A stretch of DNA of 36,069 nucleotides from a virus. Below, in pieces: positions 12,923 through 18,755 of this stretch (position 1 is its first letter; every line of letters begins with the position of its first letter). Location: the IMG/VR virus record IMGVR_UViG_3300031524_000040, positions 1 through 36,069 of that record; one strand, given 5' to 3'. The notes below the pieces were generated by a model. That model was not told where the DNA came from and ran no database searches. It saw only the letters and a list, made by a program, of their open reading frames with translations. A program made the translations under genes and the position numbers.

Positions 12923-13099
12923 ATGAGTGAGAACGAGATGAAAAAAGCCGGTGATAAAATATACAGCATCCTGCAAAAAGCAGGGGCAACCTTTCAAGAG
13001 GGATATTTTATTTTGGAGTCCGTGCGCGTGGTGATTAATATTTACCACCGCAAGGACGTTGAGGAAAAAGTCAGAAACCCTAACCCACCCACCCCATGA
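12923..13099 (+). CDS. Small hypothetical protein (58 aa)
   Basis: A 58-residue product beginning MSENEMKKAGDKIYSILQK. It has an amphipathic helix, then strands (FILESVRVVINIYHRKDVEE) and a Pro-rich end. The start is supported by the same 19-base leader as the 12712 gene. Its last codons overlap the 13096 gene by four bases. Function unknown. Confidence 0.55.
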   Translation: MSENEMKKAGDKIYSILQKAGATFQEGYFILESVRVVINIYHRKDVEEKVRNPNPPTP

Positions 13100-13314
13100 C
13101 TGAAAAACAATTCAAGCCACCATGGCAACCGATGAGCACCGCGCCGAAGGATGGCCGTGTCGATTTATGGTGGATAGACCGCCGTTTTGTGGACTGTTAC
13201 CGCGACCCTATTGACGGAGGATACAGGCACATGACGCACTTTAACCAGCTAATCATGGTTGAAAGCCCCACCGCATGGATGCCACTGCCCGACGCACCGA
13301 AGGAGATGCCATGA
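13096..13314 (+). CDS. DUF551-like small phage protein
   Basis: A 72-residue product. The pattern WQPMSTAPKDGRVDLWWIDR, then TAWMPLPDAPKE, is that of the DUF551 group of short phage proteins, which carry W-x-P-M-x-T-A-P-x-D-G near the start and W-M-P-L-P near the end. They have no assigned function. It is coupled to both neighbours by four-base overlaps. Confidence 0.7.
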   Translation: MTEKQFKPPWQPMSTAPKDGRVDLWWIDRRFVDCYRDPIDGGYRHMTHFNQLIMVESPTAWMPLPDAPKEMP

Positions 13315-13502
13315 GTGAAACAAAATGCCAGTGCCGCCGATGCCATCGGGAGCGGACAGACTCCGGTCCATTCCCGAGATTTGCGACCTTCACCGTCTGC
13401 GAATGGTGCGGCAACAAACGGTGCCCCCATGCGGACGACCACCGATACCAATGCTCCGGCCACAATGGCACAAACCAAATCCCCAAACTGATACCCACCT
13501 GA
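13311..13502 (+). CDS. Small zinc-ribbon phage protein
   Basis: A 63-residue product beginning MSETKCQCRRCHRERTDSG. Two Cys pairs (CQCRRC and CEWCGNKRCPH) plus His residues make a clear zinc-ribbon or treble-clef protein. The closing DHRYQCSGHNG resembles a recurring phage protein ending CPHA-DHR--C-GSN. Such proteins lie in early operons; the role is unknown. The start is fixed by the overlap with the upstream gene. Confidence 0.7.
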   Translation: MSETKCQCRRCHRERTDSGPFPRFATFTVCEWCGNKRCPHADDHRYQCSGHNGTNQIPKLIPT

Positions 13503-13569
13503 TTTATGATCGAAAACACAGCCGAAAATCGGATAATTGCTTGATTTAGTGGAGCTTTTGGGGTATGTT

Positions 13570-13726
13570 CCCCGCGTCACCGCAAGGTGTCCGGGGTTGG
13601 AAGCCCTGAGAAAAATGCAGTCTATGGTACACAATAACAAACATTCAAGGCACTCCATGCCGACAACGGTCCTTCGCGGGTTCGCTCGCAAGCTGCTACC
13701 GCTTCCAACGGTATGGAGTGCCTTGA
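13570..13726 (+). ncRNA. Candidate structured intergenic RNA
   Basis: Between 13503 and 13739 there is no gene, but two strong foldbacks. The first is CCCCG (13570-13574) with CGGGG (13592-13596), enclosing CACC-GCAA-GGTG, a stem capped by a GNRA tetraloop. The second is an 18-bp stem, TCAAGGCACTCCATGCCG (13645-13662) with 13709-13726, carrying one G-U pair and a 46-base loop. A possible promoter is TTGATT (13541-13546), a 17-base spacer and TATGTT (13564-13569), though its start would fall inside the first stem. The second stem ends 14 bases before the ATG at 13740, so it could also control that gene. Family unknown. Confidence 0.5.
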
Positions 13727-13739
13727 GTCTTTACCCCCT

Positions 13740-14606
13740 ATGCCCCAACGCTTCCTAAAACCCGGAATCCGCCAATCCCGCCGCTGGAATCGAGTCGGCT
13801 GGCTTGCCCAGTCGCTTTACGTCCGGCTGGTGACGCTGGTTGACGATTTCGCCCGGTACGAGGCGGACCCGGAGCTTTTGCGGTCTGAATTGTTCCCCTA
13901 CGGCGACCCTGACGGCAACCCCATACAATTGACAGCAATTGACAGCGCTTGCGAGCAACTAGCAGAAAAGGACATGGTTCACTTTTACATTCACGATGGT
14001 GTAAAGTATTGTCAACTAAAGCGTTGGACGGAGCGGACAAGGGCAGAAAAAAGCAAATATCCTGCCCCTTTGACAACAGTTGCTGTCAAATGCCAGCAAA
14101 CCGCAGCAATTGCTGCTTCCCCGTCCCCGTCCCCGTCCCCGCCATCGACAGAAAAGAGAGAGAGAGAGGAAAACTTCCATCAATGCCCGCCAATGACGCG
14201 AACGGAATTCAACACCCTTTGCCAGTTGCGAGCGGTCCCCGCGGACTGCGCGGAGTGGTTTTGGAACACGCACGACGCCGTGAACTGGTTGGACGGACAG
14301 AAGCGACCAATCCAGAAGGTCGAGCCGCTGCTGATGCGCACGCTGGCGAGCTGGCGCGCCAATGGTGGGGCCGGCAATGGAAAGGCACCGAACGGGACGG
14401 GTCAATCGCCCAACCGGCCTAAAACCCCGATGGACTTGAAAACCATCATCCAGGCAAAAGAGACGCTGGCCGGGGAGATCCGCAAAAAACATTGCAGCGA
14501 TGTGGCCATGGGGGACAGTTGGACCAACGCCGAAAAGAAAGCCGAATATTTCAAACTTAAACGCGAGGTTAAAGAATTGAACACCCAAATCTCATCCATG
14601 GCATGA
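13740..14606 (+). CDS. Replication-type protein with N-terminal winged-helix domain
   Basis: A 288-residue product beginning MPQRFLKPGIRQSRRWNRVG. Residues 15-115 follow a common phage replication-protein pattern: LAQSLYVRLVTLVDDFARYE, ADPELLRSELFPYGDPD, an ACEQLAEKDMVHFYI helix-strand and YCQLKRWTERTRAEKSKYP. A low-complexity linker (SPSPSPSPPSTEKRERE) leads to a C-terminal alpha-helical half. This class is thought to bind the origin and recruit helicase. A start at 13713 is in frame but lies in the stem of the hairpin described above, so 13740 is preferred. The DNA for residues 60-125 carries repeats that could be the origin. It overlaps the HNH gene by four bases. Confidence 0.65.
   Translation: MPQRFLKPGIRQSRRWNRVGWLAQSLYVRLVTLVDDFARYEADPELLRSELFPYGDPDGNPIQLTAIDSACEQLAEKDMVHFYIHDGVKYCQLKRWTERTRAEKSKYPAPLTTVAVKCQQTAAIAASPSPSPSPPSTEKREREENFHQCPPMTRTEFNTLCQLRAVPADCAEWFWNTHDAVNWLDGQKRPIQKVEPLLMRTLASWRANGGAGNGKAPNGTGQSPNRPKTPMDLKTIIQAKETLAGEIRKKHCSDVAMGDSWTNAEKKAEYFKLKREVKELNTQISSMA
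13926..14116 (+). other. Candidate replication origin inside the replication-type gene
   Basis: Two tandem CAATTGACAG repeats (13926-13935 and 13936-13945). TTTGACA (14069-14075) and TGTCAAA (14084-14090) face each other across eight bases. GCAGCAATTGCTGC (14103-14116) is a perfect 14-base palindrome. A TTGTCAA lies between them, near 14009. The shared cores (TTGACA and AGCAATTG) look like iterons, and in lambdoid phages the origin lies within the initiator gene. The position fits; function is inferred. Confidence 0.35.
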
Positions 14607-15055
14607 AAAGCGTAAAAATTATCCTGAACCAGTCCGGCTACGGGAAGCAAATCCAGTCCGAAAAGTGGATTCAGTTTTCCAAGCAAATCCGCAGCCTCCG
14701 CGACGTGTGCGAATGCTGCCGCCAAGGCGACCGGCAACTTCAGGTGCACCACCTGTTTTACGACCCGGCCCGAGACCTTTGGGATTACACCAACGAGGAA
14801 TTGGTGGTGCTTTGCGATACCTGCCACCGCGATTTACATGAAAGCTTGAAAGAGTTTCGGAAACACGTTTTCCGCTATTTGACACCCCGGACCCTGCAAG
14901 TTTTAAATGGTGCGCTGGAGGTCGGACTGACCCGCTACAATCCTCTGCTTTACGTTCACGCGCTGGCGGAGTTCACCGGCAACGAGCCGCTGGTCAATAA
15001 TCATGCGCGGGCGTTTGGGGCGAAAAATGCGAAAGAAATGCGGGAAAACCAATAA
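14603..15055 (+). CDS. HNH endonuclease-like protein
   Basis: A 150-residue product. The zinc-type HNH motif is clear: DVCECCRQGDR (first Cys pair), LQVHHLFYDPARDLWDYTNE (His-His, then Asn), LVVLCDTCHRDLHESL (second Cys pair with following His). Residues 95-150 form a helical tail (RTLQVLNGALEVGLTRYNPL). HNH proteins of this length in phage early regions may act in recombination, packaging or homing. It overlaps the replication-type gene by four bases and has no intron-like flanks that I can see, so it looks like a standing operon member. Confidence 0.75.
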   Translation: MKSVKIILNQSGYGKQIQSEKWIQFSKQIRSLRDVCECCRQGDRQLQVHHLFYDPARDLWDYTNEELVVLCDTCHRDLHESLKEFRKHVFRYLTPRTLQVLNGALEVGLTRYNPLLYVHALAEFTGNEPLVNNHARAFGAKNAKEMRENQ

Positions 15056-15062
15056 TACACCT

Positions 15063-15128
15063 ATGAGCAAAACCAAAATCAAACCGCCGAAGGGCTGGCG
15101 GGTGTTGCGGAAAGGCAAAAAGAAATGA
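15063..15128 (+). CDS. Micro-ORF (21 aa)
   Basis: Twenty-one codons encode MSKTKIKPPKGWRVLRKGKK plus a final Lys. The stop overlaps the start of the DUF3310-type gene (ATGA). The KPPKGWRVLRKG pattern resembles the first part of longer phage proteins that start with P-x-G-[WY]-R-x-L-x-x-G, so it may be a remnant or a true micro-protein. It could also serve only to couple translation into the next gene. Confidence 0.4.
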   Translation: MSKTKIKPPKGWRVLRKGKKK

Positions 15129-15463
15129 GCGCGAACAAAGTTAAACCGCCGAAGGCGACACTTGGACAGCTTGTGACCGAAGCGCACAAGGCTGGCGTAA
15201 AATTCAGCATCTCGCTTGAGGATAAATCCGTGCATCACCCCGCGCACTACACCAGCCATCCGAGCGGCGTTGAGTGCATCCAAGTCACCCAGCACATGAA
15301 CTTTTGCCGTGGCAACGCCATGAAATACATTTGGCGGGCAGGGGACAAGGGCAACGAGGTTCAAGACCTTCAAAAAGCCATCTGGTATCTCGAATGTGAA
15401 ATCAAACGTATCCAGACTGAAACCACCAAACAAGCGGCCAAAGATTTGGCAATGGCATCCTGA
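15125..15463 (+). CDS. DUF3310-type protein, possible nucleotide kinase
   Basis: A 112-residue product. Residues 38-100 carry the DUF3310 signature: HHPAHYTSHPSGVECIQVTQ, then HMNFCRGNAMKYIWRAGDKG and DLQKAIWYLECEI. Proteins with this domain include the T7 gp1.7 group, annotated as nucleotide kinases, although I cannot confirm activity here and no P-loop is visible. The first 35 residues (KVKPPKATLGQLVTEAHKAG) are a basic helical extension. It is coupled to the micro-ORF. Confidence 0.75.
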   Translation: MSANKVKPPKATLGQLVTEAHKAGVKFSISLEDKSVHHPAHYTSHPSGVECIQVTQHMNFCRGNAMKYIWRAGDKGNEVQDLQKAIWYLECEIKRIQTETTKQAAKDLAMAS

Positions 15464-15466
15464 TTT

Positions 15467-15802
15467 ATGAACCCGAACAAAACAAAGCAGTTGGCCGAAA
15501 AGATGGGGTGGAAACTCCGAATCAAACCGAAGTCTATTAAGCCGGGCGACTGCTGGATGATTGGCGATCAGCTTGTGATTTACCCGGCGCATGGAAAGTC
15601 TCGTCGCTACTGGAATCCTGAAACCAGAAACGCTGACATGGTGGAGTTGATGGAGAGGCTTCTGAAAACTCACCCGTGCGGATTTACAATCCACGGTCAA
15701 GGGGAGGGATTTGGGATTGTCGCCAAGGAAGATGTTTACGCACCCACCCTCCGCGCCGCCGTCGTTTCATTCGCTTGCAAAGTTTGGGGGATCGAAGAAT
15801 GA
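15467..15802 (+). CDS. Hypothetical phage protein (111 aa)
   Basis: A 111-residue product beginning MNPNKTKQLAEKMGWKLRIK. LAEKMGWK near the start, then an alternation of short strands (CWMIGDQLVIYPAHGKS), a helix (ADMVELMERLLKTH) and a strand-helix end (GIVAKEDVYAPTLRAAVV) recall the phage ABA-sandwich type of small protein, a tentative likeness. It starts 3 bases after the previous stop and overlaps the next gene by four bases. Function unknown. Confidence 0.6.
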   Translation: MNPNKTKQLAEKMGWKLRIKPKSIKPGDCWMIGDQLVIYPAHGKSRRYWNPETRNADMVELMERLLKTHPCGFTIHGQGEGFGIVAKEDVYAPTLRAAVVSFACKVWGIEE

Positions 15803-16203
15803 ACCCAAAATTCGCCAAACCACCAGAGCCAACGCCGTGGGACACCGGAACGCTGGTCCCCATGAAAACCACGACCGACGCCCTGCTCGAAAAATACCCG
15901 TTCGCTGATGCCGAACGCTTGCGCCAGATCGAGGCTGAAGCCGATTTTGAGCGGAGGGGGGAGGCATCTCAAGTGACCTCCATCGCCATCAAACTCGGAT
16001 TTGACCCTAAAGCGTTCATGGCCATCAAGCGAGAGACTCGGATGGTGCTGTTTCCTCAAAAGACCAAGAAAAAACACGGGCCGTCAAAAGGGCAGGGCGG
16101 ACGCCCAAACAAATTGGGGCTGGCCAAAGGTCTGAACGCCAGGGACCACACGGAATATGTCAGACAATGGCGGGCGAAGCGGAAGGCTAAAATAAATTTA
16201 TGA
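15799..16203 (+). CDS. Hypothetical basic protein (134 aa)
   Basis: A 134-residue product beginning MNPKFAKPPEPTPWDTGTLV. The middle is helical (ALLEKYPFADAERLRQIEAE). The C-terminal third is Lys/Arg/Gly-rich (KKKHGPSKGQGGRPNKLGL, then VRQWRAKRKAK), typical of a flexible DNA- or RNA-binding tail. SIAIKLGFDPKAFMAIKRET could be a small HTH-like helix pair. It is coupled on both sides by four-base overlaps. No family recognised. Confidence 0.55.
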   Translation: MNPKFAKPPEPTPWDTGTLVPMKTTTDALLEKYPFADAERLRQIEAEADFERRGEASQVTSIAIKLGFDPKAFMAIKRETRMVLFPQKTKKKHGPSKGQGGRPNKLGLAKGLNARDHTEYVRQWRAKRKAKINL

Positions 16204-16628
16204 ACGAATCTAAAATAATTGGAAACCATCTACTTTCGGAAGAATGTCGCAAAAAATTCGCAGTCGGAGAGTTTAGCCCGCGATGGAAATTGTTAAACTC
16301 ACGACGATTGACAGCCGGGCCATATGCCAGCACGCCGGAGGATGGTTTTAACGGCATGTTTTTTCTGTCCATTTTTGGAGCCAAGGTTAAGGCTATGGCG
16401 TCCGATGGTGGTGGGTGGCGTCATGTGTCGGTGAGCATTGATAAATGCTCCCAGCCGCCAAGCTGGGCTATAATGTGCGCGGTTAAAGACCTGTTCTTTG
16501 AGCCTGAGGACTGCGTAATTCAATTTCACCCGCCGAAATCTGATTACGTGAATAACCATACCGGCTGCCTTCATTTATGGCAACCGATTGGCGTTCCTAT
16601 TCCAATGCCGCCGAAAGAGTTTGTTTAG
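16200..16628 (+). CDS. DUF7694-type phage protein, function unknown
   Basis: A 142-residue product. The second half follows a pattern that recurs in many phages: KAMASDGGGWRHVSVSIDKC, PPSWAIMCAVKDLFFEPEDC, VIQFHPPKSDYVNNHTGCLH, LWQPIGVPIPMPPKEFV. The middle invariant part is M-C-x-V-K-D-x-F, then Q-x-H-P-P-x-S-x-Y-V-N. I recall this as the DUF7694 group, with no known activity. It is the last plus-strand gene, and the late block converges on it 27 bases later. Confidence 0.75.
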   Translation: MNESKIIGNHLLSEECRKKFAVGEFSPRWKLLNSRRLTAGPYASTPEDGFNGMFFLSIFGAKVKAMASDGGGWRHVSVSIDKCSQPPSWAIMCAVKDLFFEPEDCVIQFHPPKSDYVNNHTGCLHLWQPIGVPIPMPPKEFV

Positions 16629-16655
16629 CGGTCCCCGGCGAAGGCGAGGATTAAT

Positions 16656-17156
16656 TCACCACCCCACCGGCAACAGCCGGGGCGAGTGACCAAGCTCAGC
16701 CGGTGAAACCTTGGAATCCTCACACCGGATTAGCGGCAGCAACGCCGGGGCGACCTTGCGAATCGCCTGCATGTCCGCTTCTGAGCAAAACACGTTCTGC
16801 TCATCGGTCGCGGGCAGATCCAGGGCGTACTCAAACAGCCCGGCGATGCTGTACCCCTGAACCGACGGCCCGCTCGTGGTGATGTCGAAATATCGCTCAA
16901 ACTGGGCGGCAATGTCTGGCGTCATGCCCTCTAAGGTGAAAAGGTCGATTCCCGGCACCTCGGCCGGGTTTAAGGCGCGGCAACGCATCTTCGGGTAATA
17001 ACACTCCCAAATAGTCTTGCCGTCGCTCCTGAGCCAGCCTGCGTGCGTCCATTGGCCACGGGTGATAAATTGGATGGGTTGACCCAGTATGTCCCCTGGG
17101 TGGACGCGCCAGAGGGCGATTAGCGGCTGAGGGAATGGGAGGGTTGCGAGGTTCAT
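16656..17156 (-). CDS. Permuted papain-like (YiiX/NlpC-P60 type) hydrolase
   Basis: A 166-residue product. HPGDILGQPIQFITRGQWTH puts the catalytic-type His in a GQWTHAGW motif ahead of the Cys in NVFCSEAD, the permuted order found in YiiX- and LRAT-like members of the NlpC/P60 superfamily. GDILGQPIQ is the strand that usually opens this fold. Such enzymes cleave peptide, amide or acyl bonds. Here it is the last gene of the late block, so a lysis role (peptidoglycan endopeptidase) is plausible, but a lipid-modifying role cannot be excluded. There is no signal peptide, which fits a holin-released enzyme; no other endolysin candidate was seen in the window. Confidence 0.72.
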   Translation of the reverse strand: MNLATLPFPQPLIALWRVHPGDILGQPIQFITRGQWTHAGWLRSDGKTIWECYYPKMRCRALNPAEVPGIDLFTLEGMTPDIAAQFERYFDITTSGPSVQGYSIAGLFEYALDLPATDEQNVFCSEADMQAIRKVAPALLPLIRCEDSKVSPAELGHSPRLLPVGW

Positions 17157-17167
17157 AAAATCAAAAT

Positions 17168-17199
17168 CCCGCCCGGAGAACTGGAAAACTCCGAGCGGG
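17168..17199 (-). terminator. Terminator-like hairpin upstream of the hydrolase gene
   Basis: CCCGC (17168-17172) and CGGAG (17174-17178) pair with CTCCG (17189-17193) and GCGGG (17195-17199): an 11-position stem with one mismatch and a ten-base loop. On the minus strand it is followed by ATTTTGATTTT. It may attenuate read-through from the Acb2-like gene into the hydrolase gene, whose ATG lies about 11 bases beyond. Confidence 0.5.
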
Positions 17200-17232
17200 T
17201 GTTGGTGGGCGAAACATTAAAACGCCCGAAGG

Positions 17233-17571
17233 TTAAAGTTTCAGGCCGTCCGCCGTCGGTTCGATCTTGGTGTTCGACGGATCTTTGCTGTTGGGGTACG
17301 GGTTGGGCGACGCGCCGGGATTTTCCTCGTTGATGCGCTTGAGATCCATACCCAGCCACATGACCGCCTCCGTGAGTTTGGTAACGACAATGGACCGCTG
17401 CGGAGATTCATCCATGGACTTGACCACTTGAATCGTTTGGTCAATATCCCGCCGCAGGCTTTTGACCAGCGAAATTCCATTAGCGATGCGGGTAGGCTCG
17501 TCAAAGAACACGGTTCCGGGTTGATTCAATTCGACTGGTCCACTTTGAACGCTAGGGGATGATGGCGACAT
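17233..17571 (-). CDS. Acb2-like anti-CBASS candidate (cyclic-nucleotide sponge family)
   Basis: A 112-residue product beginning MSPSSPSVQSGPVELNQPG. The C-terminal half, QRSIVVTKLTEAVMWLGMDL, then NPYPNSKDPSN and IEPTADGLKL, matches what I recall of the Acb2 (DUF7681, 'Acb2/Tad1 domain') group: a helix with T-K-L-x-E-A-x-M-W followed by a P-T-A-D-G-L-K tail. Acb2 proteins form hexamers that sequester cyclic di- and trinucleotides and so block CBASS signalling. That is known for the family; activity here is inferred. The frame upstream of 17571 is open but not protein-like, so this Met is chosen. A terminator-like hairpin follows. Confidence 0.65.
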   Translation of the reverse strand: MSPSSPSVQSGPVELNQPGTVFFDEPTRIANGISLVKSLRRDIDQTIQVVKSMDESPQRSIVVTKLTEAVMWLGMDLKRINEENPGASPNPYPNSKDPSNTKIEPTADGLKL

Positions 17572-17617
17572 GTTTATTTGGTGTTTTTGGTTAAGCGGTT
17601 TTCGCCGGGTTGCGTGA

Positions 17618-18109
17618 TTAGTGAGTTGCGCCCGTGGCTGGAATGACCGCCGTGCTCGTGATGGCCGAATTTGTTCCACTGCCCTGATTCACGTAAGCAT
17701 TCCCGGACGCAAACTGGCCATTCAAGCCGAACCAGAAGGGCACAGCCTTGTTTTGCAATCCCCCGGCCTCAGAGATGTTCGGCGCATAAATGGCGTTGGT
17801 CGAAGTTGGTATCAGCCGGAAAGTGGAGTGGTTCAGCCCGAGCTTCACATTCGGGAAGGTCGAGGAATAACTGGAAAGCGTGGCGGCGAATCCGTAAACG
17901 TCTTCCTCGCCCAAAAGAGCATAACCGTCGGGCAGGAAAAGCCGCGCCTTCGTGACTGTGGTAACGGTCTTGGCGGGCGTGATGACATTGGTCGAGCCGG
18001 TGAGGGCATAGACGGCGGGCGTATTAACGGTGATGGTTTCGCGGGTATAGCAGCCGGTGATGGACACGACCAGCGAGACGGCGAACAGGGAGGATAGGAG
18101 TTTTTTCAT
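17618..18109 (-). CDS. Predicted lipoprotein
   Basis: A 163-residue product beginning MKKLLSSLFAVSLVVSITGC. That is a textbook lipoprotein signal: two Lys, a hydrophobic core, then a lipobox (I-T-G-Cys) with the Cys at residue 20. The mature part is Thr/Ser/Asn-rich (RETITVNTPAVYALTGSTNV) and beta-rich, probably attached to a membrane by its lipid. A spanin, adhesin or superinfection-exclusion role is possible; nothing in the sequence decides. The Met at 18109 is chosen because it gives the signal; the frame extends to 18154. Phage promoter-like repeats lie upstream (18325-18593). Confidence 0.7.
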   Translation of the reverse strand: MKKLLSSLFAVSLVVSITGCYTRETITVNTPAVYALTGSTNVITPAKTVTTVTKARLFLPDGYALLGEEDVYGFAATLSSYSSTFPNVKLGLNHSTFRLIPTSTNAIYAPNISEAGGLQNKAVPFWFGLNGQFASGNAYVNQGSGTNSAITSTAVIPATGATH

Positions 18110-18324
18110 GTTAAATTTTTGAGAATCGGATTGATTAGCCATTAATATGAACACATCGCATTTACAACGCTGGCGTCACACACATCAACCCTATTGACAT
18201 TCTCAATTGCCATTGGAAAGGGCATTGTTTATGCGAAATTGGCGGCGCGAGCAATAGTCAGCTTGCAACTTCGGCTGGGTAAGCCGACATGTTTTCCATA
18301 TTCCAGCTTTCGCCGGTCAGTGAA

Positions 18325-18352
18325 CCCTTACACCATCACGCCATTCTGTTAA
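18325..18352 (-). promoter_or_regulatory. Degenerate copy of the TTGACA-N16-TAGGGT promoter
   Basis: On the minus strand TTAACA (18352 to 18347), 16 bases, TAAGGG (18330 to 18325) resembles the other copies at 18420 and 18557. Transcription would run toward the lipoprotein gene at 18109, with a leader of about 210 bases that contains CGGCT-TACCC-AGCCG. One mismatch in each hexamer against the other copies makes this weaker. Confidence 0.3.
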
Positions 18353-18419
18353 ATCACTGTGGGCGAGCGGCACTTTCACAGCCCTTTCGCTGCTGCCGCC
18401 TGCCCCTGCGGTTAAACTG

Positions 18420-18447
18420 ACCCTAACACAATTCCGACGACTGTCAA
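18420..18447 (-). promoter_or_regulatory. Phage-type promoter, copy A
   Basis: Minus strand: TTGACA (18447 to 18442), 16 bases, TAGGGT (18425 to 18420). It lies in a 39-bp element (18418-18456) that repeats at 18555-18593, with identical ends (TAATTTTATTTGACA and TTAGGGTCA) and a divergent middle. Conserved ends with a variable centre is what a promoter family would show. The -10 departs from TATAAT, so a phage-modified polymerase or another factor may be involved. Confidence 0.5.
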
Positions 18448-18459
18448 ATAAAATTAGCG

Positions 18460-18550
18460 CGGAAATATAAAAGACACCGGCCAACAGGCGATTGCAGTCC
18501 ACGCAACCTGTTGGCCGGTAGGGACGCGGGGCTCTACAATTAACTCGCGA
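18460..18550 (-). ncRNA. Candidate small RNA with its own promoter and terminator
   Basis: Promoter copy B (18557-18584) would start transcription near 18550. No start codon with a credible frame follows. At 18518-18507 and 18488-18477 (minus strand) lies a perfect 12-bp stem, CCGGCCAACAGG with its complement, closing an 18-base loop that contains TTGC and GCAA as a second small stem. It is followed at once by TGTCTTTTATATTT. That is an intrinsic-terminator layout, so the product would be a roughly 90-nt RNA. The next promoter copy starts just downstream at 18447. Target unknown. Confidence 0.5.
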
Positions 18551-18556
18551 CAATTG

Positions 18557-18584
18557 ACCCTAATGCAAAGCGGCGAATTGTCAA
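18557..18584 (-). promoter_or_regulatory. Phage-type promoter, copy B
   Basis: Minus strand: TTGACA (18584 to 18579), 16 bases, TAGGGT (18562 to 18557), within the 39-bp repeat 18555-18593. The repeat overlaps the stop codon of the HTH gene. It appears to drive the short terminated RNA at 18550-18460. Confidence 0.5.
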
Positions 18585-18590
18585 ATAAAA

Positions 18591-18755
18591 TTAAACCGTC
18601 ACGCGGTCGTGGAAACGGAAAGCCTCGTCCTCGGTGAGCTTGTTCCGCTTCATGCGGGCATAGATCGTGTGGTACTTCACACCCTTGGCCGCGCACTTGG
18701 CGCGTAAGCCTGCGGGGTCTGCCTTGCGGCCTGATTTGCCTTTTTTGCCTGACAT
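18591..18755 (-). CDS. Small HTH protein (54 aa)
   Basis: A 54-residue product beginning MSGKKGKSGRKADPAGLRAK. The first 15 residues are a basic tail; residues 17-48 (LRAKCAAKGVKYHTIYARMK, then LTEDEAFRF) read as a homeodomain-like helix-turn-helix with G-V-x-x-x-T-I-Y at the turn. Similar tiny phage proteins with Lys/Gly-rich tails and a T-V-Y-x-R-x motif are common and presumed DNA-binding. It sits between promoter-like repeats, so a regulatory role over the nearby RNAs or late genes is plausible but not shown. Confidence 0.65.
   Translation of the reverse strand: MSGKKGKSGRKADPAGLRAKCAAKGVKYHTIYARMKRNKLTEDEAFRFHDRVTV

Noticed and set aside
14120-14175. CCCGT and GAGAGA short tandem repeats
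   Set aside because: They encode the Pro/Ser and Glu/Arg linker of the replication-type protein; low complexity in a linker needs no further explanation.
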